DNA from: Leptospirales bacterium | GTDB taxonomy: Bacteria; Spirochaetota; Leptospiria; Leptospirales; Leptonemataceae | Length of the DNA: 64,000 bases | Direction: 5' to 3' | Assembly (NCBI GenBank): GCA_016788865.1 | Contig: JAEUSB010000095.1 | Location: 1-64,000 of the forward strand | Shown here: positions 52,217 to 60,765 of the stretch, in pieces | How the letters are laid out: each line of letters opens with the position of its first letter | How positions within the stretch are numbered: the stretch's first letter is position 1 | Position numbers and translations under genes: made by a program | The notes under the pieces: generated by a model | Told to the model about the DNA's origin: nothing | Database searches by the model: none | The model's input: only the letters and a program-made list of their open reading frames with translations

Positions 52217-52368
52217 TTTATTACCATCCAGAATTAGTTGCCTGCAATGAATAAATCCGGCCGTGAACCAGCCACATGTTAATTTGTGGTTCCGCAAAAA
52301 TAAATCACGCTCGTATTTGCTCTTGAAAAAATCATAGACTCATAGCGCCGCGTTCTTTCAATTCGGAG

Positions 52369-53037
52369 ATGAAGAAATGGGGTGTGGTTCTGCTGATTTT
52401 CGTCGGGGTAGGCTGGTTTCTCCTGCGTACTACGCGAATCAATTCGCCGGAGACGCCGGGTTTTGAACCGCTCCGTGACGATGCCCTGGCCCAACGTTAT
52501 GCCCCCTCCATAATTTCTCCGGAGGAGTTTGACCAGCCCGTTGCACTCTATTACCGCGCCGCCAGATCGAATGGTAAACAGTACATAACCTACCACTTTG
52601 TCTGGGCCGGGGAAACAAATCCAGCGCCGGGATTTTTCCCCTGGTTGAATCGAAGTCTGTACACCGGTGGCCTTCGCCTGCAGAAGATCATGTTCGGCAA
52701 AGGAGATGTGGAGATGGTTTCCCTGGTGATTGATGCGGCCGGCAATCTGGATGAAGTCATCTATGAAACCGCTGAGAATCACGACCCATCGGATTTCGGG
52801 GTCAAGCATAGCACGGTCCGCACTGTTGCAAAGCCTCCGCTCGTGTTTGAAGTGGTGTCGTGGAATCATCTTTTTCTTTTGAAAGATTCGGCGGACCAGA
52901 GGGGAACTGCGAGACTACTGCGTCCGGAGTATTTTACGCAATCACTCTGGGAAGAATATGAAATGGTAAAGGAGCGCGAAACGGTCTTGAAGCGAAGCCG
53001 GGCTCATCAGGCCTACGAACGGCGCGCCGCCCCCTAA
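52369..53037 (+). CDS. exported protein of unknown function
   Basis: A 222-residue protein with an N-terminal membrane or signal segment (about 4-20, WGVVLLIFVGVGWFLL). An otherwise soluble region has alternating strands: VALYYRAARSNGKQYITYHFVWAGETNP, GLRLQKIMFGKGDVEMVSLVI. The C-terminus is charged. I do not recognise a family. It lies alone, 110 bp before the TetR operon and in the same direction. Confidence 0.6.
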   Translation: MKKWGVVLLIFVGVGWFLLRTTRINSPETPGFEPLRDDALAQRYAPSIISPEEFDQPVALYYRAARSNGKQYITYHFVWAGETNPAPGFFPWLNRSLYTGGLRLQKIMFGKGDVEMVSLVIDAAGNLDEVIYETAENHDPSDFGVKHSTVRTVAKPPLVFEVVSWNHLFLLKDSADQRGTARLLRPEYFTQSLWEEYEMVKERETVLKRSRAHQAYERRAAP

Positions 53038-53149
53038 GGAGAGTGCCTGCAACCAGCAAGGTCAATTCTCCTGTCTCCGGGAATGTGCGCCTGCCAGACT
53101 CAAAACGCCTGCAAAATACCAATCGCCGATATTTGAATCGGGAACCTTG

Positions 53150-53184
53150 TTATTAACCAGACGGTCTAACCGTTTGGTTAATAA
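53150..53184. promoter_or_regulatory. 35-bp palindrome at the start of the TetR-TolC-RND operon (candidate operator)
   Basis: The arms TTATTAACCAGACGGT (53150-53165) and ACCGTTTGGTTAATAA (53169-53184) are inverted copies with one mismatch in 16, separated by CTA. The shape and length fit operators of TetR-family dimers, and it lies at the head of the regulator gene, so autoregulation is likely. If translation began at TTG 53147 the palindrome would be coding; TTG 53186 right after it is the alternative. Confidence 0.7.
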
Positions 53185-53185
53185 C

Positions 53186-53905
53186 TTGGAAGCCGGCGAA
53201 GCGAAATCAAAAATCCTCAAGGCCGCCAGTGTCGAATTCTCAAAACGAGGCTTTGCCGGCGCGCGAATGGAGTCTATCGCAAAGGCTGCGCGGATCAACA
53301 AGGCAATGCTCCATTACTACTTTAAGAACAAAAAGGCCCTGCATGCCCACGTGGTTCGTTCTCTAATTGAGGAAGAATGGGAGCAGGATGCTCCAATCCT
53401 GGAGCTTGCCCGGGAGCTGCCGCCATTGCAGCAGCTCTACTTTACGCTTCACGCAATCGCTTACCGCCATCTTCGCGGTAAGGATCCAACGTTACGTCGC
53501 ATCATGGCCTGGGAATTGGCCGAGGGTGGCCAGGCCTTCCACGAAGTTTACCGTCGCTATGTCGTTCCTCGAATGCTACTGAACCAGGCGTTTATGGAGC
53601 AGGGCATGGCGGAGGGGATATTCCGAAAGACAGACCCGCTCCTGGTCGTATGGAATGCTGTCTCATTCTTTGTACTCTATTCAATGCAGAAAGAGAGTTA
53701 CCAGGGGACGGAGCTACACAACCAGTTGTACGTCCGTCGCGGAATGGGCCATTTGCTGGATCATATCCTGGATACCACGGCCAGGATGCTTGATCTGGAG
53801 CCCGGATTTCCGCTGCCAGATATGCCGGATAACGTTCTTAAGCTAATCAAGCAGATGAGAAAAGAGATCTACGCTCAGGATAAAAATCGTGTCAAAAAGA
53901 AATAG
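53186..53905 (+). CDS. TetR/AcrR family transcriptional regulator
   Basis: A protein of about 239 residues. The helix-turn-helix domain occupies the first 60 residues (ILKAASVEFSKRGFAGARMESIAKAARINKAMLHYYFKNKKAL), the classical TetR signature with conserved Phe-Tyr at the third helix; the rest is an all-helical ligand-binding domain. It probably controls the downstream TolC and RND genes through the 35-bp palindrome. The start is uncertain: TTG 53186 sits just past the palindrome, TTG 53147 before it gives 13 extra residues. Its last codons overlap the start of the TolC-like gene. Confidence 0.87.
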   Translation: MEAGEAKSKILKAASVEFSKRGFAGARMESIAKAARINKAMLHYYFKNKKALHAHVVRSLIEEEWEQDAPILELARELPPLQQLYFTLHAIAYRHLRGKDPTLRRIMAWELAEGGQAFHEVYRRYVVPRMLLNQAFMEQGMAEGIFRKTDPLLVVWNAVSFFVLYSMQKESYQGTELHNQLYVRRGMGHLLDHILDTTARMLDLEPGFPLPDMPDNVLKLIKQMRKEIYAQDKNRVKKK

Positions 53906-55400
53906 TTACCTGCTGCCAATATTGTTGTTCTGGGCGTGTACTTCTGAGCCAGTCAAGGTTGGCAGCAACGAAGTGCCAAAGGCAGTCGAAGAAGCCACGG
54001 GTGTAAGTAGCGCGGATGTAGCCGTCGCCAGGTCGTCCGGACCAGACATTTCAAATCCTACGTCAGGTGATACTAAAACTGAGCCAGCGAGTCTCGCGGT
54101 GAGCAAAGCAAACCTGACCCTGGATGAAGTGTATGCGCTTGCGGTTACTCGTACAGAACGGATGGCCATGCGCCAGGAAAGTGTAATCCAGGCAGAGGCG
54201 CAGAAAAACCAGGCGGTCGGCTCCTGGATTCCTTCGCTTTCCTTCCGCGACGCGCAGAGTACGTACATCCCGAACAATCACGCCAGAATTGCAAAAGAGC
54301 AACAGCAGCAACGGCAGCTCCAGGCAATTCTCACGGGGCAGTCGCTCCTGGCTGCTTCCACAACCACCAGTCAAACTTTGACCACCGGTGTGCCCTCGAG
54401 GGCACTTGTGTTGCATATTCCGATTTTTACCGGCTTGAACGAGTACGCTGGAGTGAAAGCTGCCGAGCCATTGATACAACAACGTCGTCGCGAACTATTC
54501 CACGATGCCGGCCGCTTTTATCTGGAAATTGCGCAGGCTTACTTTACAGTGCTTCAGTATGAGAGTTCACTCAAGAGTCAAGAGGAAGTGTTGGCTCTCT
54601 CAAGACAGAACCTTGCACAGCTTGAGTACTTTGTTGGGCTCGGAAAGGCGCGGAGAACGGATCTTTCGAGCGCACGGACCACGATTGCGCGCTCGGAAGC
54701 TACCATTCAGGCGACCCGCGACGCACTGTCTTCTAATCGTGAACGACTCGCCACGCTCACAGGAACCACCGTTGGTGCCATATTAAAGCGAGATCTCACC
54801 TGGGCGGAGCCTTCCTTTACGCGAGATCAAGCTGACGCCGTCGCAGATCAAAGAGCTGACGTTGAGGCTGCACGTTCAAGCCTTGAAGTTGCAAAAGCCA
54901 GTCTAACTGCGGCCTGGGGCGGGCATCTTCCTTCCGTCTTTGTCGATGGCTACTATGGTCTGCCTCAGCACAATCGCACCTATACTAAGGACATTTATGC
55001 GCAGCTAACAATTCAGGTTCCAATATTTTCCGGCGGTGTTGTTACGGCAAAAATCAAACAGGCGGAATCGGAGAAACGTCAGGCGGAATTGGCCTTAAGC
55101 CAGACTAAACGTTTGGCGGCGCTTGAGATCAGACAGGCGTACGACGCCTGGCGTGCCTCCCGTGAAGAGGTATTGGCTTACAAGAAAGCGCTCGACGCGG
55201 CGCAGCAAAACTACGCGTTTCAAAGCGATTACTATGCCCGACGGCTCGTCACAATTCTGGATCTGCTGACTTCTCTCACGTCTCTGGCTCAGGCAAAGGA
55301 TGACTATGAGCGAGCTCTCTTACAAGAAAAACTGAATCGAATCTGGATCGGCGTTGCAGTTGGCGAACTTCCAATCCGAAAATCCGCATCCAAAGGCTAA
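53889..55400 (+). CDS. TolC-like outer membrane efflux lipoprotein
   Basis: A 503-residue outer membrane factor of the TolC/OprM family. The N-terminus (MSKRNSYLLPILLFWACTSE) carries a lipobox (LFWAC). A low-complexity linker follows, then the two OEP repeats made of long helices: ALAVTRTERMAMRQESVIQAEAQKNQ and DRLVTILDLLTSLTSLAQAKDDYERALLQ, with the aromatic LPSVFVDGYYGLPQHN barrel part in between. It forms the exit duct of a tripartite pump. The start is GTG 53889, overlapping the end of the TetR gene by 17 bases. The RND gene follows 11 bp downstream. Confidence 0.88.
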   Translation: MSKRNSYLLPILLFWACTSEPVKVGSNEVPKAVEEATGVSSADVAVARSSGPDISNPTSGDTKTEPASLAVSKANLTLDEVYALAVTRTERMAMRQESVIQAEAQKNQAVGSWIPSLSFRDAQSTYIPNNHARIAKEQQQQRQLQAILTGQSLLAASTTTSQTLTTGVPSRALVLHIPIFTGLNEYAGVKAAEPLIQQRRRELFHDAGRFYLEIAQAYFTVLQYESSLKSQEEVLALSRQNLAQLEYFVGLGKARRTDLSSARTTIARSEATIQATRDALSSNRERLATLTGTTVGAILKRDLTWAEPSFTRDQADAVADQRADVEAARSSLEVAKASLTAAWGGHLPSVFVDGYYGLPQHNRTYTKDIYAQLTIQVPIFSGGVVTAKIKQAESEKRQAELALSQTKRLAALEIRQAYDAWRASREEVLAYKKALDAAQQNYAFQSDYYARRLVTILDLLTSLTSLAQAKDDYERALLQEKLNRIWIGVAVGELPIRKSASKG

Positions 55401-55411
55401 GGAGCATTGCC

Positions 55412-58400
55412 ATGGCTAGTTTACCAGAAATTTCAATTAGAAGACCGGTGTTCGCCTGGATCTTGATGCTCGGGCTTATCTTCTTTGGCTGGGTTAGCTT
55501 CCGTCAGCTCGGAGTGTCAAGCATGCCTGACGTTGATTTTCCCGTGGTTAACGTCCAACTTTCCATGACCGGGGCCTCACCCGAGGTAATGGAAACAAAC
55601 ATAGTAGACCTGGTTGAAGATAGTATACTGTCTGTTGAAGGAGTGAAGACCATCACGTCGACTTCCAGTTACGGAAGCGCGAATATTACCGTTGAACTCA
55701 ACCTGAATCGAAACGTGGATGCGGCGCTCCAGGAAGTACAGACTCGGGTGGCGCAGGCTCAGAAGCTTTTGCCCAAGGCAATGGACCCGGCTATCATCAC
55801 CAAGTTTAATCCAGAAGATCAGCCAATCATGTTCATCGCGCTCTCAAATGATAAAGAGAATCTGCGCGACACAATGGTGTACGTGCGCGATCATCTGAAG
55901 ACAGAGTTCAGTGTTGTTCCGGGAGTAGGGCAGTTGGTGCTTGGTGGATGGGTAGACCGCAATCTGCGAGTATGGGCCAATCGAAACAAACTTGCTGCGC
56001 GGGAGCTTACCGTTGCGGACATCATGACGGCTATTGGGCGGGAGCACCTGGAGCAACCGGCGGGGCTCATCGAGAATCCCGTAAAACAATACAACGTTAG
56101 ATCCCTCGGTGAGGCGCCAACGTCAAAAGCATTTGGTGATCTGCCCATTCTCTATCGCGGGGGCCAACCCATCTTTGATACGCTGATTCGCATTCGTGAT
56201 GTTGCGCGAGTTGAAGATGGGCTCGACGATCGATATCGCATTTCCCGTTTTAACGGTAGATCTGCTGTTGGGATTGGCATTATCAAGCAACGTGGAACCA
56301 ATGCGATCGACGTTGCAAGGGCTGCCAAGAAACGGATGGCGGAACTTGAAAAAACCCTGCCAGAAGGATATCACCTGGGCGTAGCATTCGATTCCACACG
56401 ATTCATTGAGGAGTCAATAGGCGAATTGGAGTTCACTCTGGTTCTGTCTGCGATTCTAACGAGTCTGGTCTGTTATTTCTTCCTGGGCAGTTGGAGTTCC
56501 ACTATCAACGTACTGCTTGCAATTCCCACATCGATCATGGGAACAATGATTGTCCTAAATATTTTTGGATTCACACTGAATACATTCACGCTCCTGGCTC
56601 TTTCGTTGGCCATTGGCATTGTTGTCGACGATGCGATTATGGTTCTCGAGAATATTGTGCGACATCGTGAGATGGGGGAGGGAATGGTCGAAGCAGCCCG
56701 GAAAGGGGCAACGGAAATCACCTTTGCTGCGATTGCCACGACCCTGTCGATCTGCGCGATCTTTCTCCCTGTTGTATTTATGTCGGGTATCATTGGGAAG
56801 TTTTTCTTTCAGTTTGGAGTTACGATTACGGCCGCCGTTCTTTTGTCTCTCCTCGAGGCTCTCACGCTGACTCCAATGCGGGCTTCACAGTTTTTACAAG
56901 TAGGTCACACTAATCGCCTGACGTCCAGGGTGGACGAGTGGTTCAAGTCGCTGGGCGAGAAGTATCGTCGGCTTTTGCGGTGGTGCCTTGACCATCGCTG
57001 GACGGTACTGTTAATCTCCACCCTGTTGTTTGCGCTCTCGTTTGGCTTTTTGATCCCAATCAAGAAAGAGTTTGTGCCGGCGCAGGATCAAAGTATCTTT
57101 CTTCTTCGCGTTCAGACTCCAGTCGGCTCTTCGATTCAGTACACAGACAGTTTCTCAAAGCGATGCGAGGACTTCTTGAAGTCCAGGCCGGAGGTCGCAC
57201 GCTATTTCGTCGCAGTGGGAGGTTTTCAAGGTGGCCAGACAAATCTAGTAAACCTGTTCGTTACGATGCATGAGATGAAGGACCGGCCAGTTGATCCACA
57301 GAAAAAGAAGAAACTTTCGCAGCAGGAGTTTGCCGGTGTAGTTCGCGAAGCGTTGAGCAGAGATTTCCCGCAGCTTCGCGTCTCGGTTCAGGATCTTTCG
57401 ATGCGTGGCTTCTCATCGAGCCGCGGCTACCCGGTTGAGATTACAGTAAAGGGATCTGACTGGGAAAAGTTGACGGAGTCATCGAGACAAATTATGGAAG
57501 AGATGAAAAAGTCCGGAAACTTCACCGATGTGGATTCAAACTTTCTTGAGGGTCAGGAGGAAGCTCAAATATTCCCCAATCGACCCCGAGCCGCGGAGTT
57601 TGGCGTGAGTGTGGACACGATAGGCGACGTTCTGGGTGCAATGATTGGTGGTGTGAAAGCCGGACAGTTCACTGAGGGCGGGCATCGCTACGACATTCGA
57701 GTGCGCATGGAGGAAGTCGATCGGCAGAAGGTTACCGATATACGGAATTTGTATGTGCGCAATAACAGAGGCGAGCTGGTTAGTCTTGCCGACGTAACTT
57801 ACACAGAGGTTCGTCCTTCACTCCAAAGTATCACTCGGTTAAATCGCCAGCGAGCTGTGACAATCTTTGCAAATCCGGCGCCAAAGGTTGGCCAGACCGA
57901 TGCGATCGCGCAGGCGATCCAGATTGCAAAAAGTATTCTGCCCAAAGAGTACACTGCTGAGGCTACCGGATCAGCGCAAACCACTGCGGAGTCGTTTGGA
58001 AGTCTTGGAATGGTTCTGGCGATGGGTATTATCGTTGCGTACATGATTCTCGGCAGTCAGTTCAATAGCTTCCTTCATCCTGTGACTGTTTTAATGGCAT
58101 TGCCGTTCAGTTTCTCTGGCGCAGTGTTGGCCTTGTTTGTGTTTGGGCAGTCGCTCAACATCTACAGTTTCATTGCTTTACTGTTACTCATGGGTCTGGT
58201 TAAAAAGAATTCGATCATGCTCGTTGACTTTACCAATCGGATGCGCGTGGACGGCTTGCCGGTTAAAGAGGCATTGCTAGCAGCCTGTCCGGTCCGCCTT
58301 CGTCCCATTCTCATGACTTCGATTGCAACCATCGCCGCTGCGATTCCGCCCGCGCTGTCCATTGGTCCCGGTGGAGCTACCATGATCCCAATGGCAATCG

Positions 58401-58513
58401 CCGTGATTGGCGGGACAATCGTTTCAACTTTGCTTACGCTGGTTGTGATTCCATGTGTTTACTCTCTGTTCCAGCGATTTGAGCGATTGAAGCCGGAAAG
58501 CATGGGCCATTGA
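55412..58513 (+). CDS. RND efflux transporter (HAE1/AcrB family)
   Basis: A 1033-residue inner membrane pump subunit of the HAE1 type with twelve predicted membrane helices and two large periplasmic loops. The start MASLPEISIRRPVFAWILML is standard. The proton relay is present as GIVVDDAIM (Asp406-Asp407) in helix 4 and MGLVKKNSIMLVD in helix 10. It pumps drugs or detergent-like molecules out with proton influx. ATG 55412 follows AAGGAG. The operon has TetR, TolC and RND genes but no membrane fusion protein, so the adaptor would have to come from elsewhere or be absent. Confidence 0.93.
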   Translation: MASLPEISIRRPVFAWILMLGLIFFGWVSFRQLGVSSMPDVDFPVVNVQLSMTGASPEVMETNIVDLVEDSILSVEGVKTITSTSSYGSANITVELNLNRNVDAALQEVQTRVAQAQKLLPKAMDPAIITKFNPEDQPIMFIALSNDKENLRDTMVYVRDHLKTEFSVVPGVGQLVLGGWVDRNLRVWANRNKLAARELTVADIMTAIGREHLEQPAGLIENPVKQYNVRSLGEAPTSKAFGDLPILYRGGQPIFDTLIRIRDVARVEDGLDDRYRISRFNGRSAVGIGIIKQRGTNAIDVARAAKKRMAELEKTLPEGYHLGVAFDSTRFIEESIGELEFTLVLSAILTSLVCYFFLGSWSSTINVLLAIPTSIMGTMIVLNIFGFTLNTFTLLALSLAIGIVVDDAIMVLENIVRHREMGEGMVEAARKGATEITFAAIATTLSICAIFLPVVFMSGIIGKFFFQFGVTITAAVLLSLLEALTLTPMRASQFLQVGHTNRLTSRVDEWFKSLGEKYRRLLRWCLDHRWTVLLISTLLFALSFGFLIPIKKEFVPAQDQSIFLLRVQTPVGSSIQYTDSFSKRCEDFLKSRPEVARYFVAVGGFQGGQTNLVNLFVTMHEMKDRPVDPQKKKKLSQQEFAGVVREALSRDFPQLRVSVQDLSMRGFSSSRGYPVEITVKGSDWEKLTESSRQIMEEMKKSGNFTDVDSNFLEGQEEAQIFPNRPRAAEFGVSVDTIGDVLGAMIGGVKAGQFTEGGHRYDIRVRMEEVDRQKVTDIRNLYVRNNRGELVSLADVTYTEVRPSLQSITRLNRQRAVTIFANPAPKVGQTDAIAQAIQIAKSILPKEYTAEATGSAQTTAESFGSLGMVLAMGIIVAYMILGSQFNSFLHPVTVLMALPFSFSGAVLALFVFGQSLNIYSFIALLLLMGLVKKNSIMLVDFTNRMRVDGLPVKEALLAACPVRLRPILMTSIATIAAAIPPALSIGPGGATMIPMAIAVIGGTIVSTLLTLVVIPCVYSLFQRFERLKPESMGH

Positions 58514-58599
58514 TCCTGAGAAGAGGTCGATTTTCCGGCCTTGCTGGTTTTGAGGATTTTTGCGATTGCGATTCGTGAGTGCGGAGAAATGCTTAGCTC

Positions 58600-59220
58600 A
58601 TGAATCGCATACTCGTCTCGCTTTTGTTCGCCTCCGTCTCTTTGTTTGTGCCGGCACTTCAGGCACAGGCGCAGAAGAAAGGAACTTGTCTCACCTGGTC
58701 AGAAGGGGATTCTCAGAGCCTGCAGGATTGCAAAGCAGCCACACAAGCCGAGTGTGCAAAGAGCGCGAAGCGCATTGATAACAAAGCCACTGCCTTTCAG
58801 AACTACAAAGGACTGCTATTCCAGAATCCCGGCGAATCAGAAATTTTTGAGTTCAGGACTGAGGCAGCAACACTTTGCAAGAAGGAACTGATTCAATCCG
58901 CGCGTGCCGCAGAAGGAACAATGAGTTCCCAGTGGGGTTACGCCGTTTACTCGGAGACGCTGGGACCGGGAAAAAAGGCGTTCGTATATGGCACTTCCGT
59001 TTCGCTTCGCGAAAAGGCATCTACAAGTTCTACGCGACTTGCAACCCCGGCGGATCGGGCAGAAGTTAAGATTCTGGAGAAATCGAAGGCCAGAGATTCA
59101 GTCTCCGGTCTCTATAGTGCATACTGGTTTAAGGTTGTAGTTGCCGGCAAGACCGGCTGGATTTACGGTCAATTCTTGCATCCAGATCCCAACAGCTCGG
59201 AATCATTCATTTCAAATTAA
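58600..59220 (+). CDS. exported SH3-like domain protein
   Basis: A 206-residue protein with a signal peptide (MNRILVSLLFASVSLFVPALQAQA). Residues 25-115 contain conserved-looking Cys (CLTWSEGDSQSLQDCKAATQAECAK and LCKKEL), and a C-terminal SH3b domain covers about 122-195: VYGTSVSLREKASTSSTRLATPADRAEV and WFKVVVAGKTGWIYGQFL. SH3b domains here usually bind envelope components. It shares the SH3 idea with the protein at 8317-9111 but little sequence. It stands alone between the RND gene and the convergent SSS gene. Confidence 0.7.
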   Translation: MNRILVSLLFASVSLFVPALQAQAQKKGTCLTWSEGDSQSLQDCKAATQAECAKSAKRIDNKATAFQNYKGLLFQNPGESEIFEFRTEAATLCKKELIQSARAAEGTMSSQWGYAVYSETLGPGKKAFVYGTSVSLREKASTSSTRLATPADRAEVKILEKSKARDSVSGLYSAYWFKVVVAGKTGWIYGQFLHPDPNSSESFISN

Positions 59221-59289
59221 TGTCTGGCAGGTCTGTCCAGTTTCGGTTTGGATCAGTGTTTTAAAAGTCTGGCGTCTGGTTCAGTGTAT

Positions 59290-60666
59290 TCAGGCTAAGC
59301 GACGTAGCCTGGAATTGACCAGACCCGAAGTTAGACAAACAAGCAGGGCTGTAATTGTCGAAACCAGAATCTGCACTGTCCATGCAGGCGCGGGTTGCCA
59401 GGTCTGACTCCATAGTGTGGCCGCCGGGGCTGCAAGGATTGTGAGAACGATTCCCGTGGGGCAGATCAACCGAGGGAAGAACGTATACGTCATTAAGATT
59501 GCTATCAAAGCCCCGTGCACATAACTCATGGAGCCAAGGGCCAGACTGAGGAAGTCGGATCGTCCCAGCCAGGAAAACAGCAAAGCGGAGAAGACAAGAC
59601 AAATTAGGGAGAATACAGACCAATAGATCCCCGGTTGTTTGGAATTGAAAATGAACTTCCAGATGGCTCCCGTGGAATTCGTGGAGGAATCAAGCGATGA
59701 CATGCCGGTGGAAAGCAATAATACAGCAAAACACCCTGCAAGCAAGGGAACCTGCATACGAAAGATATAATCAACGAGCGGAGACTTTGCGTCCAGCTCG
59801 GTGTGTCCGGTTACCCGGAGCAACACCCCGATCCCCAGATACGTCAGAATCACAATCGTAGCACCAAGCGCGGAATAGAAGACTGAGCGCGATGCTTTGC
59901 CCGCATCCCGCGTGGCCAGGAGTCGCTGGATCATGTCCTGGTCGGCGCCGTGGGTCCCAATGGAGAGAACCATTCCCCCCAGGAAGAGTGTTAGCCAGAA
60001 GTTTGAATTGCTGGCGCTTGCGGTTGTATCGATCAGGCGAATGCTTGAAACAGGGACAGTGTTTTGCATCCCAAACAGGCTCCAGATCAGAATGCCGCAT
60101 AACGTCAGTCCCATGAGGTAGATGACGGATCCCTGGATCTGATCTGTTACCACGACTGCCCGGATCCCGCCAGTCAGGCTGTAAACAGCGACAATTGCCG
60201 CAACCAGCACGATCCAGCCCACAATCGACCAACCAAATAGCTGCTGCAATGCGTAACCGGCCATATAAAACCTTGCCCCATTAGCAATATACTTTGCCAG
60301 GATGTATGCCAGAGCCAGAGGTACGCTGCCCGATCGCGACCCACCGATTGTTTCGTAAATGGAGAGTTTGTGATTCTCATATAGCTTCTTCATAAAAAGC
60401 CAGCCAACAAGTCCGCGCCCGGCTACATAACCCAGGCAGAGCCAGAGCAGCACAAAATCAGAGGCGAATCCAGCAGCGGGAAAAATCATCACTGTAGCCA
60501 CAGAAGTCTCGTTGGCCACTACGGAGAGAATTGCCGGGGTGGCGGCGATGTTTCTTCCAGCCAGAAAGTATTGCCCATCGCCCCTGTCCTGGTCGCGCAG
60601 CCAGTAGGCAACCAGTAGGAGCGAGAGCAAGTATATCAATGGCGGGAGAAAAATGAGCTCGGACAT
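59290..60666 (-). CDS. sodium:solute symporter (SSS family)
   Basis: A 458-residue membrane protein with about 12-13 helices. The N-terminal YFLAGRNIAATPAILSVVANETSVATV and the GIRAVVVTDQIQGSVIYLMGL helix are typical of the family, as is the MSSLDSSTNSTGAIWKF helix that carries a sodium site. Substrates of the family include sugars, amino acids, vitamins and urea; none can be assigned. The ATG at 60666 follows GGAGAA. It is divergent from mgtE with about 100 bp between starts. Confidence 0.86.
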   Translation of the reverse strand: MSELIFLPPLIYLLSLLLVAYWLRDQDRGDGQYFLAGRNIAATPAILSVVANETSVATVMIFPAAGFASDFVLLWLCLGYVAGRGLVGWLFMKKLYENHKLSIYETIGGSRSGSVPLALAYILAKYIANGARFYMAGYALQQLFGWSIVGWIVLVAAIVAVYSLTGGIRAVVVTDQIQGSVIYLMGLTLCGILIWSLFGMQNTVPVSSIRLIDTTASASNSNFWLTLFLGGMVLSIGTHGADQDMIQRLLATRDAGKASRSVFYSALGATIVILTYLGIGVLLRVTGHTELDAKSPLVDYIFRMQVPLLAGCFAVLLLSTGMSSLDSSTNSTGAIWKFIFNSKQPGIYWSVFSLICLVFSALLFSWLGRSDFLSLALGSMSYVHGALIAILMTYTFFPRLICPTGIVLTILAAPAATLWSQTWQPAPAWTVQILVSTITALLVCLTSGLVNSRLRRLA

Positions 60667-60765
60667 TTCTCCATGGATCTATGCAGCACTCTGAACTGAA
60701 TTCATTTTTCTGCTTCCAATCAAAGGAAATTTGACACCTCCCTGGCGCGTCGGGGAATAGCCGTT

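Noticed and set aside
60667-60765. Possible magnesium M-box riboswitch before mgtE
   Set aside because: The region between the divergent genes is only about 100 bp, too short for an M-box, and no matching core is seen.
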